From Cryptomeria japonica (Eukaryota; Streptophyta; Pinopsida; Cupressales; Cupressaceae): 64,000 bases of DNA. The first letter of the stretch is position 1. Each line of letters starts with the position of its first letter. The translations under genes were made by a program, and so were the position numbers. The stretch is taken from NCBI RefSeq assembly GCF_030272615.1, contig NC_081413.1:555605136-555669135 (forward strand), written 5' to 3'. Below, in pieces: positions 1 through 13,034 of the stretch. The notes below the pieces were generated by a model. That model searched no databases and was not told where the DNA came from. It saw nothing but the letters and a program-made list of their open reading frames with translations.

Positions 1-999
1 CTCAACTTCCTCCTGTCTGGGCTCTATCGCCTCCATTATGCACTCATCAATTGTGATGGTGAAGCAGATATTATCCTCATACTTTTTGACTATATCACCG
101 GATATCCTCATCCTTAGGCTCATCTTGCCTTTAAATTCATCAAAGTACCTATTCAAGACTTTAGGGTGATCGGATCTAACAACTTGCAGGCTTTCTTTGA
201 TTTTCTTGGTTACCGGTTGGTCCGTAGACCACTGAATCTCTCCAACTCCTGGGAAATATCCCTAAAAGTAGAAGAATAGCCCAACTAGTAGTTGCCCAAA
301 CTTAAACCTTAGTGCATTGTCCTATTTGACTAGTTTTAGGTTAAGGAGAAGTTGTCTTTGCATTTCGGTGCATAGATAAAATGATGCATCCTCCTTGATC
401 ATCTTGTATGCTGCATTTACCACTGCACCAAAGATAGAATTAATTATGCTTGTAGAGAACATCCGGTAGCCTATCACCATGCAAGCATACTTAACCAGAT
501 CATCCTGGATGGAATTTACCATCATTCCTCTTGAGTCACCCATTGAACTGGTGAGCTTTGTCATTTTAGTCTTGCTTATCTTCCTTAGGGCTGGTACTTC
601 ACCGGTGTTGCGAAAACTGGTGACAGAATGAATAGCCTCTGGTGTTATGTCATGAGTCCTTTCAAGATACATCTTATCACCATGAACCCTACTCAAAGTG
701 ATCCTGATATGATCATCTGTGAATTCTTCAAGGAAATAAACAACATTGTGTATTTTCTTCTTCTTTAGGATGCTATACTCTGATTTGATCTTTTTATCCT
801 TCCCACAGAATAAACCTAGCTGTGAGTGGATTGCTAGAGACCCTAGGTCTTCAATTTTACAGTCAATGTAATATGAAATTCCTTCTTCCACTATTACACT
901 GGTAGGTACTTGAGATAGGGCATTATATTTGGACTTGCATTGAATGAAATTCATAGACTCAACAGGTACGCTAGAGCTAGCATGTGATGCGGAAGACAT
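1..999 (-). pseudogene. E-family accessory protein, copy 1 (5' part)
   Basis: The open frame starts at 999 with an Ala/Ser-rich start and runs 225 codons to a TAG at 322. The same frame continues through a second TAG (about 250) to the window edge. It aligns by eye with the frame at 39697-42942. Shared features are the LSRVHG motif (preceded by IRI), a KITKEAV/DITPEAI segment with TG and P residues, an IGY/LGY motif and a KFRFG/RFKFG motif just after the first stop. I do not recognise a family. It lies downstream of a Gag-like frame in an LTR element, so I infer an element-borne function. The two stops show the copy is dead unless read through. Confidence 0.65.
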
Positions 1000-1023
1000 G
1001 ATAAAACAGAAAGCTCATAAAAT

Positions 1024-2689
1024 TGGTGCAAGAGCACCTATGAAGACCTATGCAGGCAAGGTGCACTAGGGTCACTGATAGGCCCTCATGAAGAATCAAT
1101 GAGAAATTAATTCTAAAAGGCCTTTAAGGTCTTAAAACAATGTAATCATGGCCAATAGAGCCAATAAATGCAATAAAAGGATCAAAAAATGTAAAATTGT
1201 CAAAATTGGCAATTAGGCCTAGAAAGGGCTAAAATTGGGTTTTGAACGGTAGAATAGGTAATATGATGAATAAAACCATGTAATAATGTTTAAAAGGTCA
1301 TTTTATGATCATTTGAGTTGGGTAGGATGATTATTTTCCAAAGTATCAAGTTGACAAATGAAATTGTCAATCTTGACAACTTTTGAGAGCAACTTTTATT
1401 GTCAAAAATGCAAAAAGTGACAAAAATAGGTGGTTAGAGGTAGTTGGGTGGTTATGGTTCGGTCTTGAAGGCCAAAATTTCTATAAAAGGTTGTAAAAAA
1501 ATGATATTGTGGGATATGGTGAGTGTTTGGTCAAAGAGAATCATTTGGAGCAATAAAAACCATATTTTCATGTGCATTTTCTGAGTTTTCAACATGGACA
1601 GTCAGATCTTTTGTTAATTTTGATGCATTTAATGTTTGTATTTTTAAATATTCTTGTTTTTATATGATAAAGGAATGATATAAATTTGTTTTAGAGGTAG
1701 TGGAATTTTATTTTGTGTTCATTTGATAAAGATATCAAAGTTTTACTAAAAGCTGCCAAAACCTTGAACTAGGGTAACCAGTGGCTTCATAAATGTGATA
1801 GATTTTGTTTTTATGCTTAACCAATCCTCATTTTGGGAAGGGATGAGGCCAAGTATGTACTCTAATTGTCCAAGGTGTGTGCAGGGTTCCATGAAGGAGT
1901 TGGCATGTGCATGCAAGAGGTTTTATGACTGTTGCAGTCCCAATGGGGCAGATTGACTATTACAGTCAATGGTGGGGCTTTGTTTGACATGACAAAGTGT
2001 GTGATGGAAAGGAGGAATTAGGGGAGTGTTGGTTGGTATTTTTAAAACCTTCCTAAGGTGTTGGATCAATTGAAGTGCCCAAGGAAGGGCTTAAACCAGT
2101 GGGTTTCCAAAGAGAGTAGTAGACTATCATAGTGTGACAGAATGACAGTCACAGAAAATGTGGCCTGATGCAGGGGCAATATCTTCGAGTTGAACCGTTG
2201 GATTTGTCTAAATTTTTAATATGTTGTTCCAAATAAATTTGTGAAGAATATCACTAGAGAGATTGAGGATTCTTGAACCTATTCAAAAGTTATATACCTC
2301 TGTGTATAGGTATATCTGAGAGGATAGCAAGAAGGTAACTTTGGTTTTATTTAATCAAAGTGTCGAGCATTTTTATTTTATGAACCTAGTTTGAAGTTTA
2401 GGGGGTTGTAATGTTTTCAAATGAAATTTGGAAAGAGTATACCTTGGTGTTAGGGTATTGAGAAGGCTTAGGAGCCAAGTGTTGATCCTAGAGTGGGTCC
2501 AAGGGAGTGAGTAAGTTATCAAAACATGAAGAGTGCAGCCTTAGGCAATTGATGTGATGATCAATCATGATCAATGGGAGTTGGAAGGGAGAGTGTGTTT
2601 CACCTAGCATGTAGAAGGATCCTCTTGTGTTTCTCCTTGAGTGACTAAACCCTTAAGAGGCCTAGAGTAAGAGAGATCCCTCTGTATCA
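1024..2689 (+). mobile_element. Solo LTR in E1 leader
   Basis: The segment starts TGGTGCAAG and ends CTGTATCA. It is flanked by AAAAT at 1019-1023 and 2690-2694. Removing it and one AAAAT joins the E1 accessory leader into sequence resembling the E2 leader just upstream of its start codon. A TATA-like CTATAAAAGG lies at about 1479-1488, so the LTR probably faces plus. The low-complexity duplication makes the ends less certain than for the other single LTRs. Confidence 0.55.
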
Positions 2690-3114
2690 AAAATACCTTT
2701 GGAAGTTGAAAAATTAGGGCTTGCAGATTTCACTTCCCCTCACGCCTTGTCGGTTGCCGAATCACCGCTTTGAGTTCTTCACCTAACCATTTCATATAGG
2801 CTTCTGAATCTCCTACGGGGTTTTGATATCACTTGAATCACAAAACAAATCAACTTTCCCTCACTCTGCTCTTTGAAAAATTTGTCACTCGAGAAAATGA
2901 GGTTGAAAAATAATTTCAAAATCCTTTTAAACACATTCCTCACCAACCATAATAAATGCTCCATAATTAGGGCACAAACCCTAATTTTCCTTTTACCATT
3001 TTTGGTCTTCTACCAACTGACAAGTATCACACACCGATTGAGGTCTTTTACCATTGTAAATGGGGTTCGACATATTTCACCCTTGGCTCCCCCTTAATCT
3101 TTTATGATGCTTAG

Positions 3115-4395
3115 TTTGTTGGTTCATCAGCTTTTACACTAGGTGCATAAACCGGTTCATCTTGTGACACTTCCACTTTTTCTTCTTCCAGGTTTTGTTC
3201 ATATCCATTTGAACTTTTACCACATCAACTTTTTCATTTGAAGTGACTGATATGTCATCTGATATGTTGTTTCTTGCTCTGCAGAATCTTGCAATGTGAC
3301 CCAGTTTGTTGCAAACATAGCAAACCATTCTAGGTGCTTTCCAAGGTCCATTGATCAAGTTACCATTCTTCCTTCTACATGTTCTAGTAGTATGACCATG
3401 ACCATGAAAACTCACATAGATTTCTCTCCATCTAGTTCTAGTCTGATATCCACCACTTCCAGTCTAATGACCATAGGAGTTAAACCGATTCTTGTTCCGG
3501 TTCACAGAAGATTCAGGATAGGCTCCTTGACTCCTTTCGGGATACCTTTCGGTATTGTGCATAATAGATCTGCATTCAAATGCTCTGTGCCCAAAATTTT
3601 TGCATGCATAACAATTACCATTGAATCTATTAGTTCTAGGCTTATCATTGAGAAAATAAGGAAAATTGTTGTAAGCCTTACTTCTACACACATTAGCAGT
3701 GTGTCCTTCTTTAAGACAGTTAAAGAAAATAGGTTTGAACTTTTTCGTACCTTTATCCTTTGGTGCCGGTTGCTTCTTAGATGTTCCATCTTTTGCTCCA
3801 AAGGTTTCACCTTCCTCATGACTAGAGAAACCAAGTCCATTGGTGTTCTTGACTGGTTTGGCCGATTCAAGCTTTTGCTCTAGCTTGACACTACTCTTGT
3901 TGAACTTAGCAAGTATTTCCTTTGACTCAACGAGTTCCATGGAAATAGCAGCATTTCTTTCCATTAAGTTTGCATTCTTAGAAATGGTTGTGTTCAATTC
4001 ATCTTGCATGTCCTCTTTTTCCACATTGCTCACATGGAGTTGAGCAGTTAGGGCACTGATTTCTTGCTTCAGCTTAGAGATCTCTTGATCTTTGTCTTTT
4101 ACCAAATCTTCAGCTTTTCTTTTCATTTCAAGGTCCTGACTCATTTGGATAGTTAGTCCTTCCAGTTCTCTTCTTAGGTTGAGTTTCTCCACATTCAACT
4201 TTTCTACTTCATGGATTAGAGCTTCCATGTCCACTTCATCAGAAGAACTATTTTCAGTTAGCTCCATCAATTTTTCAACATGCTCTCTCCTCTTTGCTTA
4301 AGAGGCCTTATACTTGACCATAAGTTCATCATAGGCTTTCTCAGACTGACTAGATGCTGAGTAAGCTCCCTCATAGAGTATTCCCCCATATCTCC
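3115..4395 (-). pseudogene. E1 Gag-like protein: coiled coil plus CCHC knuckles
   Basis: The frame opens just inside the primer site. It passes a TAA near 4301, runs from 4270 as a heptad-rich Lys/Glu coiled coil of about 130 residues, then enters a basic tail with CCHC knuckles. Visible knuckles are a degraded one (NCLKEGHTANVC), CYACKNFGHRAFEC, a degenerate HGHGHTTRTC and CYVCNKLGHIARFC. A TAG at about 3464 sits where Gln is likely, and the frame resumes directly. The far end needs a frame change. CCHC knuckles are the nucleic-acid binding module of nucleocapsid. The coiled coil may replace a capsid-type self-association domain, which is inference. It is homologous to 43249-45606, including the shared NTNGLGF/DTNGLGF joint. 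Confidence 0.7.
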
Positions 4396-4425
4396 TTTCA
4401 AGTGTTTAAACTTATAGAAAGGTTG

Positions 4426-4437
4426 GCTCTGATACCA
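4426..4437 (-). other. E1 primer-binding site (initiator Met tRNA type)
   Basis: The minus strand reads TGGTATCAGAGC two bases inside the 5' LTR. This is the usual plant retrotransposon site complementary to the 3' end of initiator tRNA-Met. It fixes the orientation of E1 and the LTR edge at 4440. Confidence 0.9.
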
Positions 4438-4439
4438 AT

Positions 4440-5576
4440 TGATGAATACTAAGAGGGGGGGGTGAATTAGTATACAAAAAAATGTTGTACTAAAGCACTT
4501 AAACAATCTAGCAGATAACCAGTAAGATAGTTTAACAAACAAACCAGTTATGATACATGCAAACCAAATAGAAAATAAGACATTCACCCACAGGAGCAAC
4601 ACCACCATAACACAAGATATTAGACGTGGAAACCCAAATGGGAAAAACCACAGTGAGATTTAACTCACAATTCACTATCTGTAGAATAGGAACCAGACCG
4701 GTTATGGTCAGACCGGTTAAGGTCTTACAATGTTCTTTACCAGCATAGATCCTATTAGGAATCTCAATCTCTGTTAGGAGATAAGTCTGATTAAAGACTA
4801 CTTTGTTAGAGGATTTCAGATTCACAGATGTGAACCACCTTGTTAGAGGATTTTACAAAAGGCTTTTTGAGCCTACCTAGTTAAGGGCTTCAGACTTGTC
4901 AAAGAGATGAGTAATCAACAAGTGAGTGATCTAGCATATAGCACATATTGCTTGATTAGATCCTTGATAGTTCTCTCTTAATGCATTCTAGCTTTACTTC
5001 AGTCTTCAACTCATTCGCACTCTTTCTTCTCTCGCTGACCTAACTTCTTCGTCTTGGTCACACAGTTAAAAACTCATCCATAACCTAAAAACCTTCGCTT
5101 CCCATGAAACCCTAACCCTAGACATGATGTTCATATAAAGTAGTCTGATTTCATGTCGGTCCAATAGGATTATAATACAATAACTTAGGTGCAGTGCATC
5201 TGGACACATTTGGTAACATGGTACAACATCACCGCCAAAGTGTCGGCGTCACCAAACAAACAGTAGAAGAGTACTTCACAAATATTACCGGTTCATACAA
5301 GATGCCAGTTTACATAAAATGTTGGTTGCCGGTTTGACAACGTGAAGACTGGGAAACATGAATTGTGTCGCTTCATTCCATCGATCATCTTGGAGTCTTT
5401 ATACCACTTGAGACCAGTAAACACTTAATGCAAATCACCTATAGTCAAAAGACTACAATAATCATACCAGTGAAACACATACCAGTTGAGCATAACATGT
5501 ACATACAAAAAGTGATCTCTAAGCAAGTGTGTGTCCATCAATGACAATCACAACAAAAATGACAAGCAATGCCAAA
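4440..5576 (-). repeat. E1 5' LTR
   Basis: It begins next to the primer site as TGATGAATACTAAGAGGG. It carries a GGGAAAAACCACAGTG block shared in form with the LTRs of E2, F and the single LTR at 8315. A TATA-like box on the minus strand lies at about 5131-5140. The partner LTR lies left of the window. Confidence 0.75.
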
Positions 5577-7055
5577 AAGTGTTCCCCTTTTAATTTTATT
5601 CCTCCAATAAATCATTAAATCATAAACCCTAATTATGTCCTATTTTGACCTTTAAGGCCCACTTTCACATATCAAAACACCTTGAAATCAGCTGTATCTT
5701 TGAGATCCGCTCTAATATCATCATATCTAATGACCCTAAAAATTTGGTGGAAAGTTGGTCGAACCATGTGCAAAGTGCACATGGTCCTTGAATTTTTTTT
5801 CAAAATTTTGGGAGCATAATTCTATGATATTATAATGCTTAACCCTAAAATATTGGCGGTAAATTCAAATCCTAGGCGGCCTAAAGACGAAATTAAGATC
5901 TAGGGTTTCATACATAAGAGTTATCTTTTTTCATTTGAAGGGATCTTTCTAAGAATCTAAGAGAAGGTTTTTGGAGCACAAGGAACCTTCTATGTAGTGA
6001 AAGAGAAGCCTATTTGGAGTCTTCAACAATATTCAACAACATTTCATCAAGCATTCATAATCAATTAAGAGCCTTGAAGACATTGAAGAGTAATATGAGA
6101 TCTAGTGGAAAATATCCCTCCCTTGGGGATTGGTATGATTTCATGTTATTTTCATGTTTTTGTATGAGCTTCTTTACATAAATTTGCACATTTTCATTCA
6201 TGCATTAGATAATTTAGCACATTTTATTTGGAGCATTGTTATTTACATTTATATTTACATTTACATACATTTAGGGTTTACTCTCCAAAGCGTAGGGTAG
6301 CTCTAGTTTCTTACCATTTAGGATATTGCATACACACAAGGTTCTAGCACACACATTTTTAAAACATTACCGACTATTTGTGGAGGTGGAAATCACCATC
6401 ATGGTGTTTTGACTGAGGCAAAACCCTATATAGCCACCCAAATCCTTTCTTTTTAGTTACAGGTGCAGAAACAGGTACTCAAAAGAACTTTCAGCTCAAA
6501 AAAAGGCACAAGTACCACCCAAAAGTCTCAGAATTGCTCAAAACTATTAGGGAAATGGGTGTGGAGCCTTGGTCCTACCTAGGAAAAGGGATTGGCACCC
6601 TAGTCCCCCTCAAAATTAGTGAATTTTGGTAGGTTGAAGGTTCAGGATCTCTAGTTTGCAGTCTTTCAGTTACAACCTCCTATCTGTAGAAACAAGACAT
6701 TAGCATGGCACCCTAGTCCTAGTTAGTTTGGCTCACTTTTCAGCATCTGGAACACATTTAAATTCCTTCCCCTTGTCTTCTTTCAGTATCCCAATTTCAA
6801 ATCTGCAAGTTTGTTCAATTTTAGTTCATATGTGCTTCATTATTTATCTCCTAGTCTAGTTGATCAATACAACCCTAATTTTTCTCATCACATACAACAA
6901 GAGGAATAGAAACCCTAAGAGATAATCCTTTTCTCACTCTTTCTCACAATAATTAGGCAAAGTGAGCTATCTCCCTAGTCTCTTTCGTATTCCCAATGTG
7001 TTAGCAAAAGTGGGATTAGGTTCTAGTCACCCGATCTCGCTTTTTCCCCTCCACA
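5577..7055 (+). repeat. Element A 5' LTR, 3' portion
   Basis: It aligns along its whole length with about 46890-48370 and ends in the same CCCCTCCACA. The first part is separated by E1. Near 6555, 6593 and 6705 it holds boxes of the type GGCACCCTAGTCC, which reappear as GC-rich boxes in the single LTR at 43822. Confidence 0.85.
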
Positions 7056-7076
7056 TTTTGGTGAACCTGTCGTGAA
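7056..7076 (+). other. Element A primer-binding-site-like tract
   Basis: TTTTGGTGAACCTGTCGTG directly follows the LTR end. Element B has TTTTGGTGAACCCGACGTG at the same position. TGG is what pairs with tRNA CCA. I cannot name the tRNA. Confidence 0.6.
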
Positions 7077-7399
7077 CCCAATCTTCTTTAATTATGATTT
7101 TTGTTCTTATATCTGAGTGTTTTTTCTATTTCAAATTAAAATTTACATTTACAAGTTTCAATTCCTTCCAAATTTCAAAAATTTAGAGGTTAATTTTGTT
7201 AGAACCCTAGTTTTTCAATTCAAAATTGAACTTGTGGATAGCTTAATTTGGATCATTTATTTCAGATCTGATTTAGGAACACATTTCACTCATAAATTTA
7301 ATTTTTCTAAATCAGCATTTAGAGTTCTTGCATTGGTTAAAATCGAACATTTCCTTCTATTTTGCATATGTTATCATTTGAAAGAGGAAATTTTTTGTC

Positions 7400-10300
7400 A
7401 TGATGCATTCATTTCATATATGTGATAATGGGTTAGATTCCCTTGTTTCATTTATTTCCTCTCTTAAAGAAACCCCTCCTATTTATGATAACATTTTAGC
7501 TCCTAAAAGAGTTGTTACCAACCCCTTCAAAACTCTCCCATGCTCTAAGGATGAAGATTTGAAGAGTGATGTTGACAATTCTCCTAAAATGTGCCCTTAC
7601 CATCTAGCTATCTTAGAGGAAGAGGATGATATCAAAAACACCTTTCTAAATGTTACTTTACCTTCTTTACATGATTCTTCTCTAAATGAAAAGGTATTGA
7701 TGGACATTGATTTATCTTCTCCTAAATTTGGTATTACCAATGGGAGCATGTTTGTGCAACAAGAGGTTATGAGCATTTTTTTCAAAGATCTCCTTCCTAA
7801 GCATGAGTCTTTGGAGAAAAATGTTAATCTCCCTCCTAAAGAGTACTCCCCTCATGAGGATCATTTTGTGCAAGAAGATGGTATTGTCCCTACTTTTCCT
7901 AGTAATGACATCTCCTCTTTTGACTTCAACAAAATTTCCACTAGAGATGATGCATTAATGAGAAATGCTTGCCCTTCTCCTAAAGTTTGTCTTACCCCTA
8001 AAGATTCCTTAGATAAACAAGATGAAATCATAATCAACTTCCTTAATGCTCTCTCCCCTAAAGATCCTATTGAACACATTTTGAGGCAAGAGGATGATTT
8101 AAACACATGTAGTGATGTTCTCCCTCATAAGGATGAAGAATTAATGAACAATGTTATCCCTTCTCCCAAAATTGGCAATAACAATAAGGACATATTTTCG
8201 AATACTTTTTTCAAAGCCCTCACTATTTGGGATGAACCATTAGAATAATGTGTTGATTATTCTCTATCCCATGAGAGAACCCTAGCCAAAGGGGGTGAAA
8301 TCATGATTGATAACTGTTTGAACATGTAAAACATTTAAACTATGATAATGAAATAATGAAATAAAATGATTTTAAGAATGTAAACTATAGAAATATTAGA
8401 AAAACAATGAATTTACATAGAAAACATGAATTTACATGGGGAAAACCATTAGTGGTAAAAAACCCCACAAACATAGCATCTATATTATAAGAACACAACC
8501 TGGGAAAACTTCTCCTCAAACTTCCACAGGCCTCTCCAATAATTTACATAAATTCAATAATATTTCACCCCCCCCAAAATGGTGAGGAATCCTAGCTTAA
8601 ATATAGGGAGAAAGGTTGGTTAAATACCCGAAAGGGTAGTTACCATACCTTTTCAATAACAAACTTGTTTACAATTAATAAATAAATAACTTTTTATAGT
8701 TCTTTAATTTATTAATTATTCACAATAAATGTTGAATTCTTTTCAAGCATTATGATAAAACATTATATGTTATAAGAGTTTGACCCCTAATAATATTATG
8801 TTCTAACAATAACTCCCTTGATAGAATCTCACCTTTGATGAATCTCAATCATTCTCCCTCTTAAAATAAAGAATCTCCCTCTCCTCAACTAGGTTCTATT
8901 CATAAGGATACCCTAGTTCAAGTTAAGATTGTTAACATCTCTTTCAAAGATCCCCCTCTCAAAGGTGAGACTTTAGAGAGTTATGTTTATCCTTCTCCTA
9001 GAGAGTCTACTCCCTATGTATATCCTTTGGTGATTGAGGATGATATGAACTTTCCTACTAATATTCTTCCTTCTAAAACATCAATGCCTACTCCTAGTCT
9101 ATCTCCTAAAATTGATCTTATCCATGATAACATCTTAGTGCAAGAAGAGAATATCAAAAAATATTCCAAAAATCTTGTTCATTCTTCTTCTAAAATTCAT
9201 AAGGACACCTTTGATATTCCTAAACCATCTTCAATTAATTTGATACATGTGAATGAAACACCTAATAAACCCCTCTTCATAGTTCAGGGTGCTTGTCCCT
9301 CTTAAAATTCCCAATGTAAGCCTATCTTAGTGGTTCAAGGTGCTTATGCTAATGATTCTTTTTGCACTCCTAAGAAACCTATTATTACCATGCAAGGATG
9401 TTATCCTACTAGGAGCCCTTATGAATATACTAAAAAAATTACTGGAGAGAGTTATCATACGGTCGCCCATACCAACAACACAAGAAACAATAGGCAACCT
9501 AATCCTCCTCCAGATATGCCAACTTCACTTCCTCCCTCTCAACCTATTCTTCCTCAAGTACCTCGTATATCACAGACTCTTAGGAAGGAGTACGATCTCA
9601 TTGAACAACTTAAAGCCACTCCTTCCAAGATTTCTATTTGGGATTTGGTTCAAATTTCACCTGCTTATCATGGGATGTTACAAGATGCTTTAAAAAACTT
9701 AGATGTCCCACCTACAGTGACACCTAATAACATGGCTTCTTTTATTGATCCTACAAACAAACCCAAAGCTCAAATTATATTCATACAAGATGAGTTACCT
9801 TCTTGTGAAATCCAACATCAATATGATCCTCTTATGATTGTGATTATTATCAATGATAGTGCTATAAGATGAACCCTTGTGGACAATGGGTCTGCCCTTA
9901 ATGTTTGTGGTGTGGAATTATTGGATAAGATTAATGTGGTTTGTTCTCTCATCAAACCCACTTCTCTTTCTATTTGAGGTTTTGATAATGTTGCTAAACA
10001 ATGTTTATGTGTCATAACATTGTTTGTTAAGGTAGGTCATGTTATGTTACCTACACTTATTCATGTCATGCCTGGTAATTTGACATATAACCTTCTATTA
10101 GGGAGACCTTGGATTCATAGCATGCAAGATGTCCCCTCAACTTTGCATAGGCAAGTCAAGTTCATTTATAGCAATAAGACATACACCTTGTTAGTTGATA
10201 CCAATCTTCAAGAACCATTAAAATCTGGATCTTGTTTTTCAACTACGTCCCATTCTTCTCCCAATCCTTCTACTTATTCAAATATATCTACTTCCTTTAA

Positions 10301-11115
10301 TGATCTTGTTCCTTCTAGTACTCTTGATTCTTCTACTCAATCAGAATCTCCTCCCAAGGATATCTTTTCTCCCAAAAGAGTGCGCTCAGATGATGATTGG
10401 GGATCTCTAGACTTTGACCCTACTTTTGTACGAGAGTATAAAGTATCTCTAAAAGAATATAAGATTGATAAGGAGAAATATAAGGAAAAACCTAAAGAGA
10501 ACCCTACTTTGTCTAAACAACTAAGTAACCACTTTGTGGCTGCTTCTAATTCAAATGATTTTTCAAATCCTTCCTCTGATTCATATAGTACTGAGACCTA
10601 TGAGGTGCAACCATCTCTTTCTTATTTGGCATCCCTTTATGGTCCTAGTTTTCAAATTTTAGCTAAGAGTGGCTATGATGGCAATGGTTGTAGCACAAAT
10701 GAACAAGGAATTAAAGTTCCTTTATACCATAACGTGCATGAAGCTTCATTTGGACTTGGATATAATCCTTCTAAGCCTACTAAAGCATCTAAAAGACCAT
10801 CTCTCAATGTGAATACTATATTTAATAGTGATGATGACCTCAACTTAATTAAATCATCTTCTACAAGTCTTTCAACACTCATCCCCCTCATAAGGAAATC
10901 TTGGTGATGAACAAATCTCTTTATGCATCTCCTCAAGAGATTTCTAATCCCACTTATGAGACTTTATCTTCTACTCATTCTAAAATCCCTTCTTCTAGGA
11001 TTAGGTCTCTAATGAATAACACTTATCCCTCTCCTAAGATTTCTTGTGTGCAAGAAAAGTATGACTTAGTGGCCTATTCTCCTCTTATAAACTTATGTCT
11101 TTCTAAGACTTTTTA
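7400..11115 (+). pseudogene. Element A gag/protease frame with G-patch-like segment
   Basis: One frame runs from 7400 to about 10880. It is interrupted by a single LTR (8315-8808) and by in-frame TAA at 8246, about 8885 and 9303, and TGA at 9870 and about 9976. A frameshift near 10883 leads into the last stretch. The first 280 residues are acidic, Ser/Pro-rich, with a recurring SPK motif in degenerate 35-45 residue repeats. At 9580-10200 the layout matches the gypsy protease: a conserved EYDLIEQLKATPSKIS block, an active-site-like LVDNGSALN after the TGA at 9870, and LLLGRPWIHSMQ with VPSTLH. At 10630-10760 a glycine-spaced segment (FQILAKSGYDG ... FGLGYN) resembles a G-patch. No reverse transcriptase follows. 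Confidence 0.75.
8315..8808 (-). mobile_element. Solo LTR, copia-like, inside A's coding frame
   Basis: The segment runs TGTTTGAACA to GTTCTAACA and is flanked by ATAAC at 8310-8314 and 8809-8813. Removing it restores one reading frame of A across the site. The minus strand carries a TATA-like CCCTATATTTAAGC near 8590 and the GGTTTTCCCC block seen in the copia-type LTRs here, so it probably faces minus. It has no internal region. Confidence 0.8.
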
Positions 11116-11664
11116 ACATTCACCATCTTATACACATTTTTAATCTCACTTATAATAGATAATTTAACATGTCATATTCATATACCTCATTCAATCGAGC
11201 ATGCATTTAAATAACATTAATGGCTATTATGTTGCTCATCATTATGTGACACTGGTAGCTCACTTACTAGGGGCTCATTGTCATTCATGATGGTACAATT
11301 TCACGTGCAATCATACTTTTGGAAGAAACATAATAGCCTATTTCTATCTCATCTCTTCTCCCTATATATGGGGGGAAAGAGTGATTTCAAACATCTCTCC
11401 TTCTTAAGATTAAAATTTCTCCTTTGTGAAGTAGTGTCTTCTATAAGGATTTCTTATTGATTGTAGAGGTGTATTCATATTTTAATTCCTTCTCTCATAT
11501 TGGAACAAGCATCCCTAATGGGGATCTTAAAAACATATCCTTAATTGGGACCTCCTCCTTGGTGTTGGAATTTTTGATTATTCATCAATTTATTTTCTTC
11601 ATTGAGTAGTATCTTTTATAATAAACCCTTCTATTTTGTGCATGTGCATATCTTTGATGAGTAT
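11116..11664 (+). other. Element A noncoding 3' part, left of B
   Basis: AT-rich sequence with no supported frame. It ends in AGTAT (11660-11664), the left target duplication of element B, and resumes at 30657. Confidence 0.7.
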
Positions 11665-13034
11665 TGTAGACACCTAAAAATGTCTCATTGATCATGTACT
11701 AATTATTCCTCTAATTGATTAAATAATTCTTTAATTATTTAATTAAGTTAATTAATCTTATTCTTCTAAATTCATATTTCATCATAATCTTACTAATTAT
11801 TCTATTTTCTTATTCTATCATCATTTTAATCATTTTCTAAATATTAATTAAATATTTATTATTTAGTTAATTGTGATTTAATCCTTTAAATTAAATAATC
11901 TTTATTATTTAATTAAATTCTATTTCTAAAATAATTAAATAGTTTCTTTAAATTATTTAATTAGTAATTAATTCTGATTAATTCCCCAATTTAAATAATC
12001 TTTATTATTTAAATAAATTACGAATTATTGAATTTCTATCTCTAGTCATATAATCATTCAACCCTTTTCTAAATATTAATTAAATATTTATTATTTAATT
12101 AATCATGATTTAATCCTTTAATTTAAATAATCTTTATTATTTAATTAAATTCTATTTCTAAAATAATTAAATAGTTTCTTTAAATTATTTAATTAATTAA
12201 CTAATTGATTCTTCCAAATCTGTAAGTTCTAATTTCATTTAATTTTTTATTTTTCTTCTAAATTCTTCTAAATTCAATTACATGTGCATGATATCAAAAA
12301 CCAAATTGAAAATCAAAGTCAAGTTCTAAATATATTCAAATACTAAATTGAATTAATAAATTCAATTATTTGAATTAATATCTCATGAAAAGATTAAATT
12401 GAAAATCTAAATCTAAATGCAAGCACATGCTAAATTAATTAATTACATCAATTAATTAATTAAACCATTTATCTCTTCAACTTCTATTTTCATCTTTCAG
12501 TTAGCTTTTTCTAAATTAAGCTCTCTGTGTCATCTTCTTTATTTCCTCCAATCATTCTTTTTCTTCCTTCATTCAACTTTTTCTCAATCAGTTGACTCAA
12601 TTAATCTATTCAATCTATTGAGTTTCACTCTACAATCAGTAGTTCAACTATCAATTTGCATTTGAGCTCACCTGAGTTCCACCTCCTGATCAATCTGTTC
12701 CACCCTTTCAATCAATCTTCTCCAATTGTCTATAAACTGAGCATCCAATCTCCATTTTCAATAATCACAAACTTCGAATCTTTGTGTCACTTGCAGGTTA
12801 CCAGTGCAATATCTGAGAGCCATCATACCATGAAGAGGAGAAGAGCAATGGAAGTTCTACATAGTCACAGAATAAGGAGTCTTGATTTGATTTGATGATT
12901 TTAAATCCCTGTTTCTTAATTGTGTTATTTCATTGATTAGTTTTTTAGATTCTTTAATTAGTAGGGATTCATGATTTCCCTTTTGCTCCTAATTGATTAC
13001 TTGTTTTGGATAAGATGAATTTTGCATGCTTACA
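11665..13034 (+). repeat. Element B 5' LTR
   Basis: It starts TGTAGACACCTAAAAATG and ends CATGCTTACA. An AT-rich block starting TCTAAATATTAATTA recurs 232 bases later (11836 and 12068), forming an internal direct repeat of about 135 bases, also present in the 3' LTR. Short open frames in this LTR (for example 12656-12895) span the TATA-like box and are not called. Confidence 0.95.
12729..12737 (+). promoter_or_regulatory. TATA-like box in B 5' LTR
   Basis: TCTATAAAC lies about 300 bases before the LTR end; the 3' LTR has TCTATAAAT at 30351-30359. The position fits the element's main promoter. The start site was not determined. Confidence 0.55.

Larger units (their letters stand above)
1..5576 (-). 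mobile_element. LTR retrotransposon E1, partial, non-autonomous E family
   Basis: The element reads right to left: 5' LTR 4440-5576, initiator-Met-type primer site 4426-4437, Gag-like frame 4395-3115, then the accessory frame from 999 running off the left edge. A separate LTR (1024-2689) interrupts the leader of the accessory frame. No protease, reverse transcriptase or integrase is visible. E1 lies inside the 5' LTR of element A: the base run right of 5576 matches A's 3' LTR from about 46890. The right terminus reads GCCAAA where GCCAACA would be expected, so the boundary may be off by a few bases. Confidence 0.8.

Noticed and set aside
1019-2694. Intron in the leader of the E1 accessory gene instead of a single LTR
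   Set aside because: No fitting splice acceptor stands before the start codon, while TG...CA ends and an AAAAT duplication are present.
4267-4825. Frames of 97-113 codons around the E1 primer site
   Set aside because: They cross the LTR edge and primer site in frames different from the Gag-like one.
12656-12895. 79-92 codon frames repeated in both LTRs of B (also 30239-30517)
   Set aside because: They are present only because the LTR is duplicated, they span the TATA-like box, and they resemble no protein.
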